Positions 1-9,579 of a stretch of DNA of 34,725 bases are shown here, piece by piece. Source of the stretch: Tritrichomonas foetus (lineage: Eukaryota > Parabasalia > Tritrichomonadida > Tritrichomonadidae); the NCBI GenBank assembly GCA_001839685.1, contig MLAK01001032.1, forward strand, positions 1 through 34,725. The letters are read 5' to 3'. The notes under the pieces are model-generated. The model did no database searches, was not told where the DNA came from, and saw nothing but the letters and a program-made list of their open reading frames with translations. Position numbers and translations under genes: made by a program. The stretch's first letter is position 1; the number at the start of each line of letters is the position of its first letter.

Positions 1-485
1 AAAACAGAAAGGGGAAAAGTTTGCGATTTTGGGGTACTTATGATATCATTGGAAAAGCCATATTTTTCATCCAATTTATCATATGACCATAAAAATAGGG
101 GGAAATCACACTATTGGTCTCTCATTTCGGTTACTTATGGCATAAAAAATGATGTCCATTATTGAAAGCAGCTTTTTCAATAATAAGAGCGCCTCAAATT
201 TGAAAACTCAATGACCAAGAGTATTGAAAATCACCTATCGTCAATGACCAGAACGATAATCAGTCAATATTTTCGTTTCGTTTATTCTCAATATGATTAT
301 GAAAATGATCTTTTTCTTTCACAAAAATTAAAATTAATATCAATTTTTGATAGAAATGTTACGAATTTACATCTTTTGAGTTGATTTACTGGAATAATTT
401 CGATTCAATAACTAAATTTTCAAAATTTGAATGTGAATAAAAAACGAAAACTGATATCACATTTTAGTTTTCCAACACAAGAACA
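1..485. other. AT-rich spacer upstream of MAT gene
   Basis: I see no gene here. The octamer AATGACCA occurs at 210-217 and 243-250 and again across the start codon of the next gene at 485-492. This may be chance or a local regulatory word. Confidence 0.6.
457..461 (+). promoter_or_regulatory. Candidate initiator (TCACA) of the MAT gene
   Basis: TCACA lies 24 bases before the ATG at 486. It fits the trichomonad initiator consensus TCA(+1)YW. The short 5' leader this implies is normal for that lineage. Assignment is by motif and spacing only. Confidence 0.45.
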
Positions 486-1637
486 ATGACCAGGTTCCTC
501 TTCTCTAGTGAATCAGTTACAGAAGGCCATCCAGACAAGATCTGCGACTTTATCTCCGACACAGTCCTCGATGAATGCTTAAGGCAAGATCCAAAATCAA
601 AAGTCGCATGCGAGACAGCCACCAAAACAGGCCTTGCCTTCGTTTTTGGTGAAATCACGTCCAATGCCAAACTTGACTTCCAGAACCTCGTCCGTGGCGC
701 AATTGCAAAAATCGGATATACTTCCTCGAAAGTTTGCTTTGATGCACGAACTTGCAACGTCATGGTTTCCATCCAGCAACAAAGCCCCGACATTGCCCAG
801 GCTGTTTTCGAGAACAAGGCTGATGAAGATCTTGGCGCCGGTGATCAAGGCATCATGTTTGGATATGCAACAAATGAAACACCAGAATTGATGCCACTCT
901 CACACTTGCTTGCACAGAATCTTGCCAGGAAGCTCACCGAAGTCAGGAAAAGTGGAGAATGTCCATTCATTTGCCCAGATGGAAAAAGTCAGGTCACTGT
1001 TGAATATGAAAGAAATGGAAATGAAATAAAACCTGTTTGTGTTCATACTGTTCTTATTTCAACTATGCACACTGAAGACATTTCTCTAGATCAACTTCGA
1101 ATTGAAGTTAAGAAGCATGTAATTGACGCAGTTTTACCATCGAATTTGGTCGATGATAAAACAATCCTCCACATCAATCCAGGAGGCAGATTCGTCATTG
1201 GAGGTCCCCTCGGAGACGCTGGATTGACCGGACGAAAGATCATCGTCGATGGCTATGGAGGCTGGGGCGCACACGGTGGTGGTGCATTCTCAGGAAAGGA
1301 TCCTTCAAAAGTCGACCGATCCGCCTGCTATGCAGCAAGATGGGTTGCCAAATCTATCGTGCATTCTGGCTTCGCCTCAAGGTGCCTCGTCCAGCTTTCA
1401 TACGCCATTGGTGTCGCTAAGCCACTTTCAATCTACGTCGACACCTACGGAACAGGAAAGATTGATAATTCCAAGCTCCTTGAAATCATCAACAAGAACT
1501 TCGACCTCAGCCCAGCGGGTATCATCCGCGATCTCGACCTTCTTCGTCCAATCTATGCTCAAACAGCCGCTTATGGCCACTTTGGCCGTACGGATATCGA
1601 TCTCCCATGGGAGCATCCAAAAGACCTCAAAGAGTAA
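486..1637 (+). CDS. MAT: S-adenosylmethionine synthetase (methionine adenosyltransferase)
   Basis: This cytosolic enzyme makes S-adenosylmethionine from methionine and ATP, releasing phosphate and diphosphate. The 383 residues are close to the usual family length. The N-terminal [14 protein letters not shown] motif (residues 8-21) carries the catalytic His15 and metal-binding Asp17. [46 protein letters not shown] and the [11 protein letters not shown] stretch follow in the family order. The ATG at 486 gives the expected N-terminus. One small oddity is VDGYGG where most relatives have VDTYGG (Gly256). Codons are richer in C than in most other genes of the window, suggesting high expression. 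The gene ends TAA and converges with the gene at 2336-3028. Confidence 0.97.
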   Translation: MTRFLFSSESVTEGHPDKICDFISDTVLDECLRQDPKSKVACETATKTGLAFVFGEITSNAKLDFQNLVRGAIAKIGYTSSKVCFDARTCNVMVSIQQQSPDIAQAVFENKADEDLGAGDQGIMFGYATNETPELMPLSHLLAQNLARKLTEVRKSGECPFICPDGKSQVTVEYERNGNEIKPVCVHTVLISTMHTEDISLDQLRIEVKKHVIDAVLPSNLVDDKTILHINPGGRFVIGGPLGDAGLTGRKIIVDGYGGWGAHGGGAFSGKDPSKVDRSACYAARWVAKSIVHSGFASRCLVQLSYAIGVAKPLSIYVDTYGTGKIDNSKLLEIINKNFDLSPAGIIRDLDLLRPIYAQTAAYGHFGRTDIDLPWEHPKDLKE

Positions 1638-2335
1638 GCTTATGTTGAATTGAATTATATTTAAAAGTTTTTATTTCCATTAAATTCTTTTTCCTATGTT
1701 TTGGCATTCATTTTTTTCTATTACAGCGCTATCCCTTTTCTTCATTATGTTTCTAATTTTATCATGATCGTTCTCTTTAATTTATTTTAATTATTTGGTG
1801 TTTTATTCGTATTTTTCTTTATTATTCTTTTCTTAATTTCTTTGATTCTTTGTTTTTCTATCATTTTATTCAAGATTTTACTTCATTAATTTAATGAGAC
1901 ATTTATGATATAATTTCTTAAGAAAGGAGAAAGCAACTACAAATGATTCAGGAAACTCTTGAACATGAGAGTTTTGAGGAATCAACAATAAAACTCTATC
2001 TTTATCATACAATCAGAAAAGTTCTTCAAAGCAATTCGATTATTCACCTTGTCTATTCCTAATTAGAATACAAACAGAGTAGCTGACACTGAATAAAAAA
2101 TCGTTCTTTCGGCTTGATATTCAAATGATATATACTATAATTGAATATACCTCATGAAATAGGACATGTGTTCATTTAGCTGTGATCACAGAGAAAAATA
2201 AAGCCAAAATATGAAAAATGGCAAAAAATAAAAATATATATCGATTTGAAGCCAATAAATCTATTCCAACCTATTGTTGAATCGAAAATTTAGTTTCAAA
2301 TTAAATAAAAGAAAGACTAATACTTTATTTCTTTA
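1638..2335. other. AT-rich spacer between convergent genes
   Basis: About 700 bases hold both 3' ends (MAT on +, the small membrane protein on -). T-rich tracts follow the MAT stop. I see no further gene, tRNA or repeat. Confidence 0.6.
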
Positions 2336-3028
2336 TTATTTACTATTTATAAGTTTCACAAACTCTGGTCTTGCCAATCCGTAAACAATTTTCTTGATGG
2401 CAACTTTTGGCGTGTTTTTCACACCGAGCTTTGCAGCAGCCGCCAAAGATTGACCAGTAAGGACTGTTTTAGCTGGCCATGCGAGTACATAAGTCGACCC
2501 ACCAACAATACCAGCAATCGATCCTTCAACCAACTTTTTGAGAGCAGGGTTTTCAAATTTCGGAAGGACGATAGGAAATACATAGGCAGCAACAACCTCA
2601 TCAAGGCCATTTTTGATGGTATGATAGGTGACATCTTCAGCAACACTTCGTGCATAATTTTGGTATAGTGGAGTATCCTTCTTGTAGACGTTCTGTAAAG
2701 GCGTTGCAAAAGCTCTTGTGATTGCCCACATTGGGAGACCTGTCGCTGCGCCGAAAATGAAAGGATTTGTCGATGAAAATTCGCGGAATTTGGAATTTGA
2801 CTTGAGTAAGGCTTTCGAGTAATCTTTAGCAACTTGTTGAACACCGGAAATCCAGCAGTTATCGCGAATTGTGTGTCGAGTAAGGCCTTCTGGAGTAAAT
2901 TGATTATCTTGCCAGGCTGTAAAAATCTCACCGGCCATGCCTGCAGTGTAACCGGCGGCAAATGTACAAGCGTAATTTTTCATGATTTCTTTTTGCGTTG
3001 GTGGTTCTTGTTCTTTTTGTTTCTTCAT
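2336..3028 (-). CDS. Small multi-pass membrane protein with Gly-rich helices (Tim17- or carrier-like?)
   Basis: The protein has 230 residues with an N-terminal Lys/Glu/Gln-rich stretch and no signal peptide. There are four moderately hydrophobic, glycine-rich segments near residues 19-36, 90-107, 138-156 and 165-184. They contain small-residue spacings such as AAGYTAGMAGE, FGAATG and SIAGIVGG. Such helices are typical of the Tim17/22/23 family and also of mitochondrial carriers. FATPLQNVYKK and AWPAKTVLTGQ faintly recall the carrier Px(D/E)xx(K/R) signature, but the acidic residue is missing. In a trichomonad either family would sit in the hydrogenosome membrane. The gene itself is well supported; the family is a guess. 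The start has a TCATT motif three bases upstream. Confidence 0.6.
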   Translation of the reverse strand: MKKQKEQEPPTQKEIMKNYACTFAAGYTAGMAGEIFTAWQDNQFTPEGLTRHTIRDNCWISGVQQVAKDYSKALLKSNSKFREFSSTNPFIFGAATGLPMWAITRAFATPLQNVYKKDTPLYQNYARSVAEDVTYHTIKNGLDEVVAAYVFPIVLPKFENPALKKLVEGSIAGIVGGSTYVLAWPAKTVLTGQSLAAAAKLGVKNTPKVAIKKIVYGLARPEFVKLINSK

Positions 3029-3560
3029 GAAATGAAAGCATGAAGGTGAAATTTAACGTTTTTTTGACCTCTCTAAGGATTTCAGTGGAATCCACCAAAT
3101 AATTCAAATGATGATTAAGCATGATAATGTGAATTCTAACAATTTGATTCAATTTTACTAAACTGAATAAATTGAGAAGGAATTTGATGTTGGATTGAGA
3201 AATTCAATATTTTGACCATATAAGATTGGATTGTTTTCTTGTCAATCAATTTCATTCCATTCATTTTTATCATTTGAAACTTCACTGACGCACCTTATTG
3301 GGTGTTCACTGTTTGCATTCCAGTTATATAAAGATCATAATGAATATTGATGTAAATAAAATGAATCTATACATCACTCATGTATTTTCAGTATTTACTG
3401 TGTTAAAAATCGAATCTTCTTTCATGCGGTCCTGGAAGACCATTCTGGTAGAAACTAGAAGAAGAAACATTAACAGTATTTGGTGAATAAATTTTGGTTT
3501 CACTCATAAGATAAGAAATCACACCATCAAGTTCTCTCTCCCTTTTCAAAAAAAAAATTA
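3029..3560. other. AT-rich spacer
   Basis: I see no convincing gene. A 62-codon plus-strand frame at 3298-3486 has no recognisable features and a composition expected of AT-rich non-coding DNA. Confidence 0.5.
3031..3035 (-). promoter_or_regulatory. Candidate initiator (TCATT) of the small membrane protein gene
   Basis: On the minus strand TCATT lies 2 bases before the ATG whose first base is 3028. It fits TCAYW. If used, it leaves a very short leader, as is common in trichomonads. Confidence 0.35.
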
Positions 3561-3995
3561 TTATTGATGTTTGTGTTGACTATGTATATCGATATTATTT
3601 TGAATTGGTAAAATGAGTCGTTTACATATAGATTGCCATAGATTTTGATTCAAATATTCGAAAATGAAATATTGTATAACTTTTTCTATATTAGAAGCAC
3701 CTAATTGTGTAAACTCCAGATATTTGAACAATTCGTAAAACACATAAGTTGCACCAAATTTGTGATTTTTCTTATTGATATTATTGTTATTATGATAATT
3801 TTCATCTAAATCAGAAATGAGATTGAACTTTAAATATGAATAACAAAATGAACAAAATGAGAAAAGAAAGTCTAGTAAAACAGCTTCACATGTAACACAC
3901 AGTGTGCTCTAGAACATATTTCTTATTTTGAAAACTAAAGTTTTTCCAAATGACTAAATTGAAATGAATGATAAAATTTGTATTACACTTATCAT
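3561..3995 (-). pseudogene. Decayed 3' fragment of an armadillo-like gene
   Basis: One minus-strand frame reads from an ATG at 3995 down to a TAA at 3561, broken by TAG codons at 3954-3956 and 3909-3911. The last 115 codons are open but contain no ATG. The translated tail resembles the C-terminal end of the intact neighbour at 4004-5374: ATYVFYELFKYLEFTQLG lines up by eye with ITWIIGAFIRIFKIVPFD, followed by helices of similar length and spacing. The fragment begins just past the intact gene's stop and has the same orientation, as expected for the remnant of a tandem copy. Similarity is by eye and the region is AT-rich, so chance is possible. Confidence 0.4.
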
Positions 3996-4003
3996 ATCTG
4001 ATA

Positions 4004-5374
4004 TCAATACAAATCATTGATCATTAAATGTAGTCGACAAATTGTTTCTTCATGTAAGCAAAAATCTCCATTATCAAACTTTAAACTCTCAATAAATAGA
4101 TTTAACCTCTCTCTCATTAATTCATCAAAAGGGACAATTTTGAAAATTCGTATGAAGGCACCAATGATCCATGTAATTGATTCATGAGATGGATCATCTT
4201 CAAGATAGTTGAGAATCTCATTAAGATCCATATTTTGAAGCTCATTTTCAACATATTCATTTTCTCCATACATCAAAAAAGCGCAATAACAATAAATGGA
4301 TTCTTTTTTTGTGATGTAAGAATTATCATTTAGAAAATGGCTCCTAAAACATTGAATTAGTCCCGATTGATAGAACTGATGACTCTGCATTTTCATAGTA
4401 TTTCTAAAAAGAAGATAAAGTGAATCAAAAAATGAATAATTTGGAGATGAATTTTGAAATGATTGAACATAACAAGGAAGTATATTGTCAAAATTCACCA
4501 TTTTAGAATCATTATTAATGATTATAAAATTTAAAATAATAGAGACAGAATCATTAATATTAGTTTTGAAAATATCATCAATTGAAAAAAAGTAATCAAA
4601 AAACTCTGTTGATTTAAGGGTTCTATAGCAACATATGTTTTGAACCAGATATGATACATTCCTCAGAAATAAGCATTCTATATTCGGCATTTCTATTGCA
4701 TGACACAAAATTGTATTCACATAACAGGGTATTACATCATTCATGCATGAATAGTTATCAATAGATAACCTTTTTAAGATTTTCAGAGAGACTTTACAAA
4801 TGCTTACAAAAAAATATATATCAAACTGTTGACAATTACGTAATAAATTTATGATTGCATCAATGAATCCATTTTTAATCAAACACAAGACACGATCTTG
4901 ATTTATAATAAATATTTTAACACAATTTAATACTTCAATCGCCAAAGGGAAAGATGTGTTAATTAATGGTAATAAAGATAAGGCAATATCTTCTCGAAAC
5001 AAGATAGCCAATGATTTGTCTGAAAAAATATTGGTGATCATGTAGAGAAGATTTTGAACAACATGTATATAGTCATGATAATATGGGGAGTTTAGGCATT
5101 TCATGATACAATGTACTATTTGGTCATCACACATGACTTCTTCAGGGTTTTTCCATAATACAATTTTTTGAGAAAATTTTGAAAAATCACCTTCAACAAA
5201 ATCGTATATTACCTTGTTTCTCTTCACTGGAAGTGATGAAATGGTTTGCAATTGCCGGTTATTTAAATTTAAATGTGAGGAAATTGAACTTTTTTTATAT
5301 TCGAAATTTGTAAAATGAGGCGAAGTAGATTTTATAGGTTCTTTCTCAAGCATAATTGATTTTGAGAGACACAT
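4004..5374 (-). CDS. Divergent armadillo/HEAT-like repeat protein
   Basis: The 456-residue protein is almost all helical and has no signal peptide or membrane segment. After a polar N-terminus of about 70 residues, successive helix pairs rich in Leu/Ile/Asn follow. Examples are HVVQNLLYMITNIF, AIEVLNCVKIFIINQDRVL and CLIKNGFIDAIINLLR, the last being the typical third helix of an importin-alpha-type ARM repeat. Such highly diverged ARM proteins are very common in trichomonads and may act as adaptors; a specific partner cannot be read from the sequence. The gene is divergent from the CRN/RHS-like gene at 5749 across 374 bases. It is very AT-rich and uses A/T-ending codons. The ATG at 5374 is the first in frame. 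Confidence 0.7.
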   Translation of the reverse strand: MCLSKSIMLEKEPIKSTSPHFTNFEYKKSSISSHLNLNNRQLQTISSLPVKRNKVIYDFVEGDFSKFSQKIVLWKNPEEVMCDDQIVHCIMKCLNSPYYHDYIHVVQNLLYMITNIFSDKSLAILFREDIALSLLPLINTSFPLAIEVLNCVKIFIINQDRVLCLIKNGFIDAIINLLRNCQQFDIYFFVSICKVSLKILKRLSIDNYSCMNDVIPCYVNTILCHAIEMPNIECLFLRNVSYLVQNICCYRTLKSTEFFDYFFSIDDIFKTNINDSVSIILNFIIINNDSKMVNFDNILPCYVQSFQNSSPNYSFFDSLYLLFRNTMKMQSHQFYQSGLIQCFRSHFLNDNSYITKKESIYCYCAFLMYGENEYVENELQNMDLNEILNYLEDDPSHESITWIIGAFIRIFKIVPFDELMRERLNLFIESLKFDNGDFCLHEETICRLHLMINDLY

Positions 5375-5748
5375 TGAAATTCTGATCGATTTGTAGCTTT
5401 TTGATTCACTGAGATCATGAATGGAGCTAACGAAATCCCTAAAATATTGTGATGAATATATGGATTTAATTTGTTACTACAAAAATAGAAATTATATGTT
5501 TATATTCAACATTTGAGTCAAGCAATATCTTATTATATCAAAATTAGATTAAGATAAAACTATTTTATTATTTATTTCCTCCTGTAAATGAACAATTGAC
5601 CTTCGGTAAGAATTTACATTGTAAATTCACTTCACGTATGAACGATCACTTCTATATATATAGAGAGTAATATAACATTTTAGACAATCTCCCTACATTT
5701 TTAACTGCATTTAAACGAATCAAAAAGTTGATTAATTTGTTCGGATTT
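5375..5748. other. Divergent promoter region
   Basis: These 374 AT-rich bases separate the starts of the ARM-like gene (-) and the CRN/RHS-like gene (+). A TATATATATAGAGAG run lies near 5653-5667. I see no clear TCAYW motif close to the plus-strand ATG. Confidence 0.5.
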
Positions 5749-8700
5749 ATGTCGCATGATTCAAACTTATCAAGACAATCCCTCTCCATTCCACCAGGTG
5801 AAATTTCATCAAATACAGTTCCATCAGACGAAGTTTCATCATACTATAATACAGACCTAAAAAGCTCACTGTTAGGCAAGAAACGAGATAGGTTTATATT
5901 AGATTTTGAAGAATCCATGAAAAACACGTTCACACAAGAAAACAAATTAAAGCCAGCCCCAATATGGAAATTAACCTCAAATAATTTCCCAGAATGTGAT
6001 GAATATGAATTTTTAAAGAAACACGTACTGGGTGAAGAATCAAATAACAAAAGCGCATACTTTCCATATGATTTTGATGTTCTTGCGAGTATCCTCTCGC
6101 CATTATTTCTTTCTATTTTAAATAAAAAAAGCCAAGTTTCTCTTATATTGGTAATTCGAGAATGGAATTTGCTTCCGCGTCTATTATCCAGCTTCAAAAA
6201 ATATGGAATTAGTAATCAAATTGAAATTGAATACATAGCAAGTCGACAAGAAAGCATGAATAAGTATTTGTGTCATATCAAAAATGGTTGTATTGATTGT
6301 GATTCACAATATATCAATACAAATCTTGATTGTTCGAAGTTTTGTCCTTATTTTCTAAATCCCCAATTCCGTCCAAAACGAAGAAAATTCAATTTTATCA
6401 ATTTAGAAAGAAATGATTCTAGAGATATCGAAGATCTTTTTTCTGGAAATACAAGTTGCCCAATCGAAATATTTCAGAGATACCATGATTTTAATATTCA
6501 AAAGGAAAAAAGAAAATCAATCATTCTCAAAATTGCAACACGAATTAGTTTCCTTGATCTGCTACACAAAAGATCATTGTTTTATGGATTAGATTTTGAC
6601 AAAATGTTTGAAAATGAAAAAATTATTTTTTTTAATGTAAAAGTCAAGTTTATGCATTTGATAACAACATTCACTAATACAACGAATGCTAGCAGTATAC
6701 TTGACTCACTCAAAAATTTACATTTTGATTCAAAAGAATTTCCATTTTTTTCTGAAGAGCTGAAATCCATTATATCTTCATTTGATCATACAAAACAAGA
6801 AGGAAATGATTCTAACATTAAACAATCATCAATCTTGACATTCGAAAAATTTTACCAAGAATTTCTTAAATTAGATCCCAGCCTTCAATTACATTTATTT
6901 GAGCTGCTTCCTATCATCAAGCTGAAGGACAATTCCACATCTATTTCAGATTTTATTAATGATCAAAATTATTTTGAAATTCCAATAACACTTATCGATT
7001 CATTATACAAATGTTTAAATGTTTTACCAAAGACATTCCGATTATTATCTCCTGTGGTCACAGCCAATAACCAATCAGTATGCAATCATAAATATACTGA
7101 AATGATCTCTATATTTTTGGTAAAAGAAAACAAACTTTTTACTTTTGATTCGATTGATGAAAAAGCAGATAACCGATTTGGTAAGAATGTGATTCGAACG
7201 GATCATGATCAAATGATTGGTGTGAGAATTTTGCATTGGTATCCACAATTTTACCAAATTTTCCATTCTTTTCTCGATAATTATGATCAGCATACAGTGA
7301 ATGATAACCTTATCCTCACTGGCTCTCCTGGCATTGGGAAATCATCAATCATTCCATATCTTTTACTCCGATTAGTCAAAGACAACCCAGTTCCATTATT
7401 TGAACAACAATGTTCCACACAATTAACAATGTCGATGATTTTGGTGAAATATTATCAACGCAAAAAAGCAAATTGTTTGGACGGAACAGTTTTTCTTTTT
7501 ACGTTTAATCAAAAAGATTTAATCATTGGATTGAGTTATCAAGAAAAAGAAAGCTCATGTGATATTTCAACTATTTATTTCAGTGAAATGTATTTGATTC
7601 CTTCAAATAACCGCGGAGTAGATATTACACCAAAATTATTGTCTGATTATGAATTATTTAAGTTAATTAACAAAGAGATATCAAATTCCTTGGATATAGT
7701 AAACATGAATAAATTTCCACATTGCTCTTCTCTATTTTCAACACACCATCAATCATACCCGACAAATTCAAATTATGGTTTTCATGCTTGTCAAAAAAAA
7801 GGCAATGTTAGAATGAAATTTGTATATAATAATAGGCTATTTCATTTTATAACCATTTTAGATGGAAATGTAACCTGCAAAGATATTCCGAATTGTATGA
7901 TATGCGCATCACATCCTACTCATATTCCTGAAAGAACAATTGATTGTCGATATATATATGCTCCTCTATGCACAGCCAATGAATTACGAAATATTCTTCG
8001 ACTGAGAACTGAATATGACAATGATCACTTATTTGAAATGGGAAAAACAATTGCTGAAATAATAAATATGAATATTCGAAAAATTCTATATTACTCTACC
8101 ATGGAGAAGCATCCTATCCAGTCTGTAGTGGAAAAAGTTAAAAATCATGTCGATAAAGTTCTTGAGATGCATTCATCTGCTTTGTTGAAACAATCGATTA
8201 ACAACAAAAGCCTTGTTCTAATGATTGCTCCATCCAAGTTATCTGAAGAAAGAGATATCAACAGTTTAGATAAATTCATTAGATTTACCTCAAGATTTAC
8301 ATATAATGTTTTAATGAAGCGATATGAACTCAAACTAACGAGTCATGCCCCTAAAATATCAAAATATGTAAAAGAGCTAATTCATACTCAATCTTCAAAT
8401 GGATTTTTATATCAACATGTGGTTGATCTTAATCTTTCATCTCCATGCGTCTTTAAATGTAAGAAGGTCATTCGGTATTCTGATATTATTCCTTTACTTG
8501 ATAATAATGAATTCAATTTAATGATAAATGCTTGTCAAACTGTTAATATTCCAACAAACATTAATACTCTCTCTGATTTTCTTAAATATATGACTCCAAA
8601 TGATAATTCTTATTACTTCTGGATTCCAAAAGCAAAAAATCATACATTCTATGACCAGGCGCTGATTCACAAATCACAATTATTCCTGTTTCGCATTAAA

Positions 8701-9147
8701 AATGCAAGTTCACATTCTTTTAAATATCAACAACTCAAAGCAATTCTCGAGCAATGTTTTAAACCCAATTCCAATGAATATTGCTTTGATAAATTGACAA
8801 TCATTTATCAACGAGATTTACCGCTTCCATCTAATATGGAATTTGTTAAAGAAAAGCACGTGGCTTTTTGTGCGATAGCATTAACAGAAAATCCGAAGTT
8901 AGAAATTATTTGTTCTGAAATTAACATCAAAAAGACAATTGAAGCGAGACAAATCCATCATGATAGCCTTGCACAACAGAGTCACCAGAATTCAACTAAT
9001 TTAGATCCTAACTATGTTAACAACCAAATGGAAAAATACTGCCTTCAATGTAATGCAATCTATTCAGACATGGCTGTAAATCCACCACCATTGGTTGAGT
9101 CTAGGAAAATTGAAACAAGAAATTCAAGTGTCAAAAATATCGTTTGA
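5749..9147 (+). CDS. CRN/RHS-type P-loop NTPase with C-terminal endonuclease-like fold
   Basis: The first ATG in frame is 5749, giving 1132 residues (the frame opens at a TTG at 5728). After a long variable N-terminus comes the Walker A motif GSPGIGKSS starting at residue 525. Then come ILDG (Asp705, Walker B-like), CASHPTH and YIYAPLCTANELRNIL (about 735-750). This order matches the NTPase shared by Crinkler (CRN) proteins and trypanosome retrotransposon-hot-spot (RHS) proteins, including the 'YxPLWSxxEL' element. The GGxPR loop usual after it is not evident. Near the C-terminus FYDQ (Asp969) followed by LFLFRIK (982-984) and a His two to three residues later resembles the restriction-endonuclease-like domain, but with Arg where Glu/Gln is expected, so the nuclease may be dead. 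Family members are seen as nuclear or effector-like; the role here is unknown. No signal peptide is visible. Confidence 0.7.
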   Translation: MSHDSNLSRQSLSIPPGEISSNTVPSDEVSSYYNTDLKSSLLGKKRDRFILDFEESMKNTFTQENKLKPAPIWKLTSNNFPECDEYEFLKKHVLGEESNNKSAYFPYDFDVLASILSPLFLSILNKKSQVSLILVIREWNLLPRLLSSFKKYGISNQIEIEYIASRQESMNKYLCHIKNGCIDCDSQYINTNLDCSKFCPYFLNPQFRPKRRKFNFINLERNDSRDIEDLFSGNTSCPIEIFQRYHDFNIQKEKRKSIILKIATRISFLDLLHKRSLFYGLDFDKMFENEKIIFFNVKVKFMHLITTFTNTTNASSILDSLKNLHFDSKEFPFFSEELKSIISSFDHTKQEGNDSNIKQSSILTFEKFYQEFLKLDPSLQLHLFELLPIIKLKDNSTSISDFINDQNYFEIPITLIDSLYKCLNVLPKTFRLLSPVVTANNQSVCNHKYTEMISIFLVKENKLFTFDSIDEKADNRFGKNVIRTDHDQMIGVRILHWYPQFYQIFHSFLDNYDQHTVNDNLILTGSPGIGKSSIIPYLLLRLVKDNPVPLFEQQCSTQLTMSMILVKYYQRKKANCLDGTVFLFTFNQKDLIIGLSYQEKESSCDISTIYFSEMYLIPSNNRGVDITPKLLSDYELFKLINKEISNSLDIVNMNKFPHCSSLFSTHHQSYPTNSNYGFHACQKKGNVRMKFVYNNRLFHFITILDGNVTCKDIPNCMICASHPTHIPERTIDCRYIYAPLCTANELRNILRLRTEYDNDHLFEMGKTIAEIINMNIRKILYYSTMEKHPIQSVVEKVKNHVDKVLEMHSSALLKQSINNKSLVLMIAPSKLSEERDINSLDKFIRFTSRFTYNVLMKRYELKLTSHAPKISKYVKELIHTQSSNGFLYQHVVDLNLSSPCVFKCKKVIRYSDIIPLLDNNEFNLMINACQTVNIPTNINTLSDFLKYMTPNDNSYYFWIPKAKNHTFYDQALIHKSQLFLFRIKNASSHSFKYQQLKAILEQCFKPNSNEYCFDKLTIIYQRDLPLPSNMEFVKEKHVAFCAIALTENPKLEIICSEINIKKTIEARQIHHDSLAQQSHQNSTNLDPNYVNNQMEKYCLQCNAIYSDMAVNPPPLVESRKIETRNSSVKNIV

Positions 9148-9579
9148 ATGAAATCATGGATTTTTTCTCAAAATTCGACCATACTAATTTAAATAAAAAA
9201 TTATGTAACTCATTGGTATAAACCGTTCTTTTGAGAAGATAGAATTACAAAACTGCTTATTTTTTCTTTCAGCTTCTGTCCATTTGTTTTGTCCCAATTG
9301 CTTATTATAACTTCTGAATTGTCAATTCCTCCAAATGATTTAAATCATCGTTTGTGTTTCATGAGTTCACAATCTAACATATTTATATTTGTTATCATTT
9401 TTTCTATTCCCATTTGCAAATGAGAAGAAAATTTAACAAAAATTAACATAATTAAAACAATTTCTGATAATGGAACTAAAAAACCAAAATTATGAAATAA
9501 AATTTTACATATAAATGCGATTGCATAATATCATAACTCCTAAATGTGAAGTATTTATGGAAAGTGTTTTTCACATATT
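9148..9579. other. AT-rich spacer between convergent genes
   Basis: This holds the 3' ends of the CRN/RHS-like gene (+) and CCDC39 (-). I see no gene or repeat in it. Confidence 0.6.
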
